Positions 5,967-12,233 of a DNA stretch of 36,014 bases are shown here, one piece after another. This DNA comes from Lactobacillus sp. UBA5804 (GTDB taxonomy: Bacteria; Bacillota; Bacilli; Lactobacillales; Lactobacillaceae), in contig DIDI01000045.1 of the NCBI GenBank assembly GCA_002418055.1, positions 1 to 36,014 on the forward strand. Direction: 5' to 3'. Both the position numbers and the translations under genes were made by a program. Below the pieces are notes generated by a model. It saw only the letters and a program-made list of their open reading frames with translations. It did not search any database and had not been told where the DNA came from. Numbering within the stretch: the first letter of the stretch is position 1; every line of letters begins with the position of its first letter.

Positions 5967-6848
5967 ATGAAAAAGAATTGGAAAGTGGTTGTACCACTTG
6001 TTGCTTTTTGTGCACTTTTTTTGACCGGTTGTGGTAGTAAAAAGGCTAGTCAATCAAGTTCAAAAGTAAATATTGTGACGTCAACGAACGTTTATGCAAA
6101 TATTGCGAAACAGGTTGTTGGCAAATATGGTACTTCTACGCCAGTGATTAAGAATGGCGATACTGATCCCCATGACTTTGAACCAACAACTGCTTCGGCT
6201 AACACTGTTAGCAAAGCTAATGTTGTTATTGCCAATGGTTTAGGTTATGACAGCTGGATGGGAAAATTAGCTTCATCAAGTAGTAAAAAAGCCGTTAGAG
6301 TTGGTAACGATTTGCTTCATTTCAAGAACAACAGTAATCCACATATTTGGTACAACTTGAATATGGCTAATGTCTACGTTAACTACATCGTTAAGCGAGC
6401 ATCTAAACTTGATCCAGCCCATGCAGCTGCTTTCAAGGCTAATGCTAAGCGGTACATGGCGAAGATTGCGAATATCAAAGCCGTTGCCAAGAAGATTAAC
6501 GGGACAAACGAAAAGCCAGTCTTTGTTTCTGAACCAGTCTTTGATTATGCGCTGTTAGCTACTGGCTTTAAGGTGGGCGACCAGGAATTTGAAGAAGCAA
6601 CTGAGAATGAAACTGATCCAAGTGCTAAGACAATTCGTGAAATTCATGAAACGATTGCCAAGAAAGGTTACAGCCTCTTTGTTAACAATACGCAAGCTTC
6701 AAGTTCAACGGTTAATAACTTGTTGAAATTAGCTAAAAAACAAAATATCCCAGTCTTGAACGTTAGAGAAACCATGCCAAATGGTGTTTCTTACTACCAC
6801 TGGATGTATGGCAACTATTCTAGATTGTACAAGCAGTTTGCAAAATAG
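5967..6848 (+). CDS. Metal ABC transporter substrate-binding lipoprotein (Zn/Mn family)
   Basis: This 293-residue extracytoplasmic binding protein belongs to the ZnuA/AdcA/PsaA cluster. It has a lipoprotein signal with lipobox LTGC (C22) and a Ser/Lys-rich linker. Candidate metal ligands are H69 (in DPHDFEP), H126 (in NPHIWYN), E189 (in VSEPVFDYA) and E268 (in VRETMP). In family terms, E at the third place is PsaA-like (Mn), while E at the fourth is AdcA-like (Zn), so the metal is unresolved; the AdcR-like box at its promoter favours zinc. No His-rich loop is present. It has no ATPase or permease neighbours, so it must work with a transporter encoded elsewhere. AGGAGAG lies just before the ATG. 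No clear terminator follows. Confidence 0.88.
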   Translation: MKKNWKVVVPLVAFCALFLTGCGSKKASQSSSKVNIVTSTNVYANIAKQVVGKYGTSTPVIKNGDTDPHDFEPTTASANTVSKANVVIANGLGYDSWMGKLASSSSKKAVRVGNDLLHFKNNSNPHIWYNLNMANVYVNYIVKRASKLDPAHAAAFKANAKRYMAKIANIKAVAKKINGTNEKPVFVSEPVFDYALLATGFKVGDQEFEEATENETDPSAKTIREIHETIAKKGYSLFVNNTQASSSTVNNLLKLAKKQNIPVLNVRETMPNGVSYYHWMYGNYSRLYKQFAK

Positions 6849-6851
6849 AAC

Positions 6852-6879
6852 TTGCAAAAATTCTTGAAGCAGGTATACT
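6852..6879 (+). promoter_or_regulatory. Promoter of tRNA-Glu
   Basis: TTGCAA (6852-6857) and TATACT (6874-6879) are 16 nt apart and lie 23 nt before the mature tRNA start, so tRNA-Glu can be transcribed independently. Confidence 0.6.
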
Positions 6880-6902
6880 GATAAATGTCCTGTTTTAAGG
6901 AA

Positions 6903-6974
6903 GACCCGTTGGTCAAGCGGTTAAGACACAGCCCTTTCACGGCTGTAACATGGGTTCAAATCCCGTACGGGTCA
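6903..6974 (+). tRNA. tRNA-Glu (anticodon TTC)
   Basis: Acceptor strands GACCCGT and ACGGGTC pair, with discriminator A at 6974. Anticodon stem CAGCC/GGCTG encloses loop CTTTCAC, giving anticodon TTC. T loop TTCAAAT is normal. CCA is not encoded. It is the only tRNA at this spot. Confidence 0.96.
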
Positions 6975-7044
6975 TTTTTTGAAAATTGAGAGTGTTCGAT
7001 GTATAGCGGACTGCAACTTTAAGGTTACTATTGATCAGCACTTT

Positions 7045-7077
7045 AAACTATCGGCTTGACCGATAGTTTTTTGTTTT
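7045..7077 (+). terminator. Terminator between tRNA-Glu and the metK leader
   Basis: AAACTATCGG (7045-7054) pairs with CCGATAGTTT (7060-7069), with a 5-nt loop, followed by TTTGTTTT. It isolates metK and its riboswitch from upstream transcription. Confidence 0.8.
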
Positions 7078-7101
7078 CAAAAGAAAGTTTAAAGTTTAAA
7101 A

Positions 7102-7107
7102 TATAAT
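7102..7107 (+). promoter_or_regulatory. -10 box of the metK promoter
   Basis: A consensus TATAAT lies just before the SMK-box. No good -35 is seen at 16-18 nt upstream, so only the -10 is supported. Confidence 0.5.
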
Positions 7108-7110
7108 AAT

Positions 7111-7188
7111 GGTCGGTTCAAGTCCTGAGAGGATTCACAAATTGTGAAGATGCCTTGTAACCGAATAGCTAGTCTATATAGGGGGACC
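7111..7188 (+). promoter_or_regulatory. SMK-box (SAM-III) riboswitch of metK
   Basis: The conserved SAM-III core is present: GGTTCAAGTCC, a short GAGAGGATT element, a variable hairpin (TTCACAA/TTGTGAA), GATGCCTTGTAACCGAA, and finally GGGGGACC, which contains the ribosome site of metK. In this class, S-adenosylmethionine binding pairs the ribosome site with the anti-SD part and blocks translation. The 5' GGTC can pair with the 3' GACC. Placed directly before metK, it gives product feedback. Confidence 0.95.
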
Positions 7189-7195
7189 ATACATA

Positions 7196-8392
7196 ATGGA
7201 AAAGAAATTATTTACGTCGGAATCAGTTTCCGAAGGACATCCTGATAAAGTTGCAGATCAGATTTCTGATGCAATTTTGGATGCAATTTTGAGACAAGAT
7301 CCATATGCACATGTTGCATGTGAGACATCTGTGACTACTGGAATGGTGCTCGTTTTTGGAGAAATTTCGACGACTGCTTACGTTGACGTACAAAATATTG
7401 TACGCAAAACAATTCGTCGGATTGGTTATAATCGCCCTGAGCTTGGGTTTGATGCCAATAACTGCGCTGTTCTAGTTGATATTGATGAACAATCACCTGA
7501 TATTGCTGAAGGGGTGGATCATTCACTGGAAGTTAGAGAAGCAGCTAGTGAAGATCAACTAAATCAAATTGGTGCAGGCGATCAAGGGCTCATGTTTGGG
7601 TTCGCGATTAAGGAAACACCAGAATTGATGCCTTTACCGATTGCCTTAGCCCATCGGCTAATGCGTCAAGTTGCACATTTACGCAAAGATGGGACCTTAC
7701 CATGGCTGCGACCAGATGCCAAGGCACAAGTAACCGTGGAATATGATGAACATGATCGGCCACTGCGAGTTGATACGGTTGTGATTTCAACTCAGACAGA
7801 TGCAGAGGTTAGCGGGCAGACCATCCGGCAAGCGATGCTAAAGGATGTCATTCAACCGACGATTCCAGCTAAATATCTGGATCAGGAAACTAAGTATTTG
7901 ATTAACCCATCGGGCCGGTTCGTGATTGGCGGTCCTAAAGGGGATGCAGGTTTAACTGGACGTAAAATTATTGTTGACACGTATGGTGGCTATGCACGCC
8001 ATGGTGGCGGTGCTTTTTCTGGAAAAGATGCTACCAAAGTGGATCGTAGTGCTTCTTATGCAGCACGGTATGTGGCTAAGAATATTGTGGCGGCTGGCTT
8101 AGCTTATCGCTGCGAAGTACAATTAGCCTACGCAATCGGGGTTGCTCATCCGGTTTCAATTCGGGTGGATACCAATGGGACTGGCACCGTCAGAGATGAT
8201 GTCTTGACCGCTGCGGTAAGAGCCAACTTTGACTTACGCCCGGCTGGAATTATTGCCATGCTCGATTTACGTCGGCCAATTTACGAACAAACAGCTGCTT
8301 ATGGTCATTTTGGTCGGACTGATATCGATTTACCTTGGGAGCATACTGACAGAGTAGCAGCGCTACAGGCTTTTGTTAAAGCTACGCATTAA
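7196..8392 (+). CDS. metK: S-adenosylmethionine synthetase
   Basis: This 398-residue cytoplasmic enzyme makes S-adenosylmethionine from methionine and ATP. Motifs: SESVSEGHPDKVADQISDA near the N-terminus with H15 and D17, the GAGDQGLMFGFA hexapeptide region (~125-136), and the phosphate loop GGGAFSGKDATKVDRSA near 271-287. The length is normal for MetK (about 385-400). The ribosome site GGGGG lies 10 nt upstream within the SMK box, so expression is controlled by the level of its product. The drug exporter begins 44 nt later with no terminator between, so read-through is possible. Confidence 0.98.
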   Translation: MEKKLFTSESVSEGHPDKVADQISDAILDAILRQDPYAHVACETSVTTGMVLVFGEISTTAYVDVQNIVRKTIRRIGYNRPELGFDANNCAVLVDIDEQSPDIAEGVDHSLEVREAASEDQLNQIGAGDQGLMFGFAIKETPELMPLPIALAHRLMRQVAHLRKDGTLPWLRPDAKAQVTVEYDEHDRPLRVDTVVISTQTDAEVSGQTIRQAMLKDVIQPTIPAKYLDQETKYLINPSGRFVIGGPKGDAGLTGRKIIVDTYGGYARHGGGAFSGKDATKVDRSASYAARYVAKNIVAAGLAYRCEVQLAYAIGVAHPVSIRVDTNGTGTVRDDVLTAAVRANFDLRPAGIIAMLDLRRPIYEQTAAYGHFGRTDIDLPWEHTDRVAALQAFVKATH

Positions 8393-8436
8393 ACTGGCTG
8401 GGTAATTAGCTAATATGAGTGAATAGAGGGTTATCA

Positions 8437-9924
8437 ATGATGAAAAAAACAGACGTGAGTTTGGTCACGCTTGCCATTTTTCTAACCACCTTTATGACTG
8501 CCATTGAGGGGACCATTGTTTCAACTGCAATGCCAACCATTGTGGCTGATTTAGATGGGCTCGATATGATGAACTGGGTCGTTTCAATTTTCTTGTTAAT
8601 GACGGCTGTTTCTACTCCAATTTATGGAAAACTGGCGGATACGTTTGGTCGCAAGCCAGTTTTTTTGTTTGGTATTTTTGTGTTCGTCTTAGGATCTGGT
8701 CTTTGTGGTTTAGCAGGTAATATGATTGAGTTGATTCTGTTTCGGGTCATTCAGGGGTTGGGTTCAGGCGCTGTGCAAACAGTAGCGATTATCGTTTTAG
8801 CAGATATGTATGCGCCTGCTCTGCGTGCTAAAATGTTAGGCATTAATTCTAGCTTTTGGGGTGTTGCGTCAGTCATTGCACCTTTGCTAGGTGGCTTTAT
8901 TGTCCAAAAATTATCTTGGCACTGGGTGTTTGAAATTAACGTTCCACTAGGAATAATTGCTTTTTTATTGGTGGCAGCTTATCTCAAGGAAGGCGTCCAC
9001 TACAATCATAGCAAACTTGACCTTAAAGGGACTGTCTGGTTAAGTAGCTTTTTGCTTGCCATGATGCTCTTTTTCCAGAAGATTGAAGCAAATCCAGACT
9101 GGCTATTGTTAGTGACTTTATTGGCTATCGTGGTAATTTCTGGCGTCGCCTTTTATCGCGCTGAACAAAAAGCTAAGGATCCGGTCTTACCGCTATCATT
9201 ATTAGCCAATCGCGAATTCTTAGTACTTAATCTGATTAATTTGCTTGCCTTTGGTATCGTGATTGGATTTGAATTTTATTTACCAACATGGATGCAAGGT
9301 ATTAATGGTGTCAGTGCTTCGATTGCCGGTTTTGTCGTCACGCCAAGTTCTGTTTTTTGGATTGTGGGCTCGTTTATTGTAGGGAATTTGATTGCTAAAT
9401 GGGGCACCTCGAAGGTGTTTAAGATCTTGCTGGGCTTACTATTATTGGTTGAACTTGGCTTGATTTTAGTCCCAATAACGACGCCGTTCTGGGTTTTCCT
9501 GATTTTTGGTCCTTTTGCTGGATTGGCATTTGGGGCAATTACGATGCAAACTTTAGTCCGCTCGCAAATGATGGTTCCGTCTGATCAGATTGGGATTGCA
9601 ACAAGTTTTAATACTTTAATGAAATATCTCGGCCAAACAATTTTAATTGCTTTATATGGCATCGTGTTTAATTTAGTCATTGCTAGTCACTTAGTACGTT
9701 ATCCAAAATTAACTGCTGGGATGATGAATAAGGTCGTTTCAGCACAGAATGCCCAGCATCTAAATCCGACTTTACTCCCTGATTTACGACGTGTTTTATT
9801 TAGTGGGCTGAAAAGTGTCTATATAATTGGGTTTATGCTAGTGCTTTTAGCGATTTTCTTGGTCTATCAGATTACAGCAAAGTGCCGACATCATAAGCCA
9901 GAAGCAGCTCACGTAAGTAGTTAG
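8437..9924 (+). CDS. MFS multidrug exporter, DHA2 (14-TM) family
   Basis: This 495-residue major facilitator protein has about 14 hydrophobic segments, typical of DHA2 drug:H+ antiporters (EmrB/QacA-like). Motif A is GKLADTFGRKP after the second segment. TM1 carries TTFMTAIEGTIVSTAMPTI, a DHA2-type pattern. The start at ATG 8437 or the next codon at 8440 is set by AGAGGG at 8425-8430; the in-frame GTG at 8419 has no ribosome site. Two MarR genes follow, a common arrangement for exporters, so one of them may control it. A perfect palindrome ATTAGCTAAT sits at about 8405-8414. The substrate is unknown. Confidence 0.9.
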   Translation: MMKKTDVSLVTLAIFLTTFMTAIEGTIVSTAMPTIVADLDGLDMMNWVVSIFLLMTAVSTPIYGKLADTFGRKPVFLFGIFVFVLGSGLCGLAGNMIELILFRVIQGLGSGAVQTVAIIVLADMYAPALRAKMLGINSSFWGVASVIAPLLGGFIVQKLSWHWVFEINVPLGIIAFLLVAAYLKEGVHYNHSKLDLKGTVWLSSFLLAMMLFFQKIEANPDWLLLVTLLAIVVISGVAFYRAEQKAKDPVLPLSLLANREFLVLNLINLLAFGIVIGFEFYLPTWMQGINGVSASIAGFVVTPSSVFWIVGSFIVGNLIAKWGTSKVFKILLGLLLLVELGLILVPITTPFWVFLIFGPFAGLAFGAITMQTLVRSQMMVPSDQIGIATSFNTLMKYLGQTILIALYGIVFNLVIASHLVRYPKLTAGMMNKVVSAQNAQHLNPTLLPDLRRVLFSGLKSVYIIGFMLVLLAIFLVYQITAKCRHHKPEAAHVSS

Positions 9925-10059
9925 TAATTATCTAATAAATTAAAGATTTGCTTTTTTGGAGCGTATTAATTATACTTAACTCTTATTCTCGTATAGTATA
10001 CATTTTGAGGATAACTAAGGAAAAGGTTTGCCAAGTTGGTGGATAAGGAGAGACTCCTA
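9925..10059 (+). promoter_or_regulatory. Leader of the first FabT-like regulator, with operator-like palindrome
   Basis: The spacer holds GTATA-G-TATAC (9991-10001), an 11-bp palindrome overlapping possible -10 boxes (TATAGT 9992-9997 or TATACA 9997-10002). No convincing -35 is seen (TTAACT at 9976-9981 is the best). Near the start codon, AGGAG (10046-10050) can pair with CTCCT (10054-10058), which would hide the ribosome site. Confidence 0.45.
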
Positions 10060-10503
10060 ATGGAAGATACAGAAAAGCGTGTTGCGTACTCATTTAGTCA
10101 AATTTGCGATCAGATGACGTGGGTTGAAGAGCGATACTTACGGAAAGGACAATTTTCAGACATAACTGCCAAAGAATTACGTGTGGTAATTGTGATTGCC
10201 CAGCTCGAAAGTGCCACTGCACGCCATGTCGCTGATCGTTTGCATCTTACTCCGGGGACGTTAACCGTTACTATTAATCGACTTAATGAAAAAGGTTATA
10301 CGACGCGAACACGAGATGATTCTGATCGCCGAGTTGTGATGATCCGCTTAACTGTACGTGGTCGAAAACTTTACCGTGCGCATCGTGAATTTCAACGCGA
10401 GATGCTTGAGCTAGTCATGCCCGAGATGCCGACTTCATATCAAGCGTCACTGGCTAATGGCTTAGAGCGTCTGAGCGCTAAAATAGTTGCGTTGGGTAAG
10501 TAG
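10060..10503 (+). CDS. MarR-family regulator, FabT-like (first of a pair)
   Basis: This 147-residue winged-helix protein has the recognition segment ATARHVADRLHLTPGTLTVT and the wing RDDSDRRVVMIRLTVRGRKLY. The layout, with SDIT...ELR before the helix-turn-helix and GTLTV in the recognition helix, resembles FabT, the repressor of fatty-acid synthesis in lactic acid bacteria. No fab genes are nearby, so the target is open. I chose ATG 10060 because AAGGAG lies 9 nt upstream; an in-frame TTG at 10036 lacks one. It is clearly paralogous to the gene at 10773. Confidence 0.85.
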   Translation: MEDTEKRVAYSFSQICDQMTWVEERYLRKGQFSDITAKELRVVIVIAQLESATARHVADRLHLTPGTLTVTINRLNEKGYTTRTRDDSDRRVVMIRLTVRGRKLYRAHREFQREMLELVMPEMPTSYQASLANGLERLSAKIVALGK

Positions 10504-10644
10504 TTTCCAAAGTAACTCCGACGGGTATTGCAAGCTGTTTTGCTGGCAAAGATGCGCTAGTGTTAAACCTTTTTAGTAGCACTTATCTCTTTATAAGCAA
10601 AAGTTATAATTGGGATAAGTCATGCTTGGAATGGTATTATTTTT
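10504..10644. other. Intergenic stretch between the paired MarR genes
   Basis: No gene or clear terminator is visible. It contains a short inverted repeat CTTAT/ATAAG near 10580-10600 and a stray TATAAT near 10606 without a matching -35. Confidence 0.3.
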
Positions 10645-10676
10645 TTGACAACTGTGCTAGTATCTCTTACACTAGC
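10645..10676 (+). promoter_or_regulatory. Promoter and probable operator of the second FabT-like regulator
   Basis: TTGACA (10645-10650) and TACACT (10668-10673) are 17 nt apart. An inverted repeat GCTAGT (10656-10661) / ACTAGC (10671-10676) covers the spacer and -10, as expected for an autorepressor site. Confidence 0.65.
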
Positions 10677-10772
10677 TAAGGTCAAATGTTGATAAGTAAT
10701 TCTTTTGAGCTAAATTAGCCGTATCATGTCGGTCTGATATAAAGCTTAATGGAATCATGTTATGAGTAAGAA

Positions 10773-11240
10773 ATGGTAACCATGGAAAAGAAAGCTAAGT
10801 CATTTGAAGATACGTTTGTTCAAGTTTGTGAGCAAATTTCATGGATCCAGGAGTTTGAATTCCGTCACGGCAGCTATAGTGATATAACTTTAAAAGAATT
10901 GCGTGCAGTAGTCGTTATTGCTGAAATTGAGCAACCAACCGCCCGCAGAATTGCCGATTGTCTGAATTTATCACCGGGAACCTTAACAATTACGGCTGAT
11001 CGCCTTGTCCGTAAAGGTTATGTTGATCGTGCGCGCGATGCTAAAGATCGCCGGATTGTCCACATTTTCTTAACGGATCGTGGGCGTGAACTGTATAAAA
11101 AGTATCGTACATTACAAAAACAAGCTTATAAAAAGCTCGTTGCGGGAATGTCAGCAGAACAAGTAAGTGTTTTGCAACGGGGCTTTGAAAATTTATTTGC
11201 CCATTATGATGCTGAACAACAGAAGAGTAAGCCTGAATAA
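10773..11240 (+). CDS. MarR-family regulator, FabT-like (second of a pair)
   Basis: This 155-residue protein parallels the regulator at 10060 along its full length. Shared features include QVCEQISWIQE, SDITLKELRAVVVIAE, TARRIADCLNLSPGTLTIT and the wing DAKDRRIVHIFLTDRGRELY. It is therefore a tandem paralogue that has diverged. The start is uncertain: ATG 10773 and ATG 10782 are both in frame and neither has a strong ribosome site. It has its own promoter at 10645 and a terminator at 11243. Whether it controls membrane lipid genes, as FabT does, or the exporter upstream cannot be told here. Confidence 0.85.
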   Translation: MVTMEKKAKSFEDTFVQVCEQISWIQEFEFRHGSYSDITLKELRAVVVIAEIEQPTARRIADCLNLSPGTLTITADRLVRKGYVDRARDAKDRRIVHIFLTDRGRELYKKYRTLQKQAYKKLVAGMSAEQVSVLQRGFENLFAHYDAEQQKSKPE

Positions 11241-11242
11241 TA

Positions 11243-11271
11243 AAAAAAAGCAATCTAACGATTGCTTTTTT
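11243..11271. terminator. Bidirectional terminator
   Basis: AGCAATC/GATTGCT with loop TAAC, preceded by a run of A and followed by a run of T. It serves the MarR gene (plus) and the PAP2 gene (minus). Confidence 0.88.
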
Positions 11272-11284
11272 GTTTGCTTTGACA

Positions 11285-11938
11285 TTAGCGTGAATGCTTG
11301 ACTAGTGATAGATAATACAGTAAACAGTAACCTATTAGCACAAACAATATGCCTTCAAGCCAGCCACCCAAGACATCACTTGGGAAGTGCACGTGAAGAT
11401 AAATTCTGGTGTAGCCGATTAGTAGGGGCATGAAAAGACAAATGCCACACAACAGTCGGCGCCATAATGATCGCCGAATTAAAATGAGGAAGATAATAAA
11501 TAAACAGCCATAAAGTGAAGCTGAACCAATAGAGTGGCCTGAAGGAAAGCTGTAGCCGCCGGCGTAGACTAAATGCTGCACGCTAGGCCGTGGGCGCTGG
11601 ACGAGCTGTTTCAATAACCAGCTATAGCCATTGCCCACCATCATTGTAAGTGCCATAAAAGTAGCTTCAGGAAAGTGGCGATAAGCTAGTAAGATAAAGA
11701 CGCAAAGGATCGTTAGAAAAGTAGCACTTTTAGGACTACCTACATCGGTGATAGCTCGCGTAAATTGAATTAGGCCCTGCGTTTGATGGTTGTCTAAAAA
11801 ATGGATAATGGCCTGATCGAAAAGTCGAATTAGAGGACTACTAGAACTGACAAGTAGTGTCCAAATAACAAATAGGCTAGCCACAACCAGTGTAGGTCTT
11901 TCTGGGTGAGTTAATGGAACATGTTTTGTTTGATGCAA
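11285..11938 (-). CDS. PAP2-family membrane phosphatase
   Basis: This 217-residue membrane protein has about six transmembrane segments and the three phosphatase motifs: KQLVQRPRP (about 110-118), PSGHS (about 132-136) and TRIYLHVHFPSDVLGG (about 177-192). It should dephosphorylate a lipid phosphate such as undecaprenyl pyrophosphate or phosphatidylglycerol phosphate at the outer face of the membrane. The start codon is TTG at 11938, supported by GGGAGG 5 nt upstream; the next in-frame Met is far inside the protein. It is a single gene, divergent from the leuS T-box. Confidence 0.9.
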   Translation of the reverse strand: MHQTKHVPLTHPERPTLVVASLFVIWTLLVSSSSPLIRLFDQAIIHFLDNHQTQGLIQFTRAITDVGSPKSATFLTILCVFILLAYRHFPEATFMALTMMVGNGYSWLLKQLVQRPRPSVQHLVYAGGYSFPSGHSIGSASLYGCLFIIFLILIRRSLWRRLLCGICLFMPLLIGYTRIYLHVHFPSDVLGGWLEGILFVLIGYCLLYYLSLVKHSR

Positions 11939-11978
11939 AAGAGCCTCCCTCTTGTAATTTTTAACAGTTGTGGTAAAT

Positions 11979-11984
11979 TATAAT
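11979..11984 (+). promoter_or_regulatory. -10 box of the leuS T-box transcript
   Basis: A consensus TATAAT lies shortly before the T-box leader. A good -35 at the right distance is not seen. Confidence 0.45.
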
Positions 11985-12002
11985 CATTGTTACTTTAAAA
12001 AT

Positions 12003-12215
12003 AAAGACGAGGAAGTAGTAATATCGTTAACTTCTTGAATAAGCGACAGGCTGGTTGGTGTGAAGTCTGATAAGAAGTGCGGTGTGAACTTATCCGGTAT
12101 TAGTCTAACGTTTGGCTATCCGCGTTATGGGGCTTTGAGGGCCACACCTATATGGTGTGGAACTTAGGTGGTACCGCGATTGTTCGTCCTATGGAGTTTT
12201 CATAGGGCCTTTTTT
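12003..12215 (+). promoter_or_regulatory. T-box leader of leuS (tRNA-Leu sensing)
   Basis: The conserved T-box AGGTGGTACCGCG is at 12166-12178, and its TGG can pair with the free NCCA end of uncharged tRNA. An AGTAGTAAT element (near 12015) and the Stem I region precede it. The segment GTGTGAACTTATC offers CTT (12089-12091), a leucine codon followed by A, as the likely specifier. The 3' end is an intrinsic terminator. Uncharged tRNA-Leu would stabilise the antiterminator and switch on leuS. Confidence 0.93.
12186..12215 (+). terminator. Regulated terminator of the leuS T-box
   Basis: GTCCTATG pairs with CATAGGGC around loop GAGTTTT and is followed by six or more T. It competes with the T-box antiterminator. 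Confidence 0.88.
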
Positions 12216-12233
12216 ATTGGCAGGGAGAAAGTA

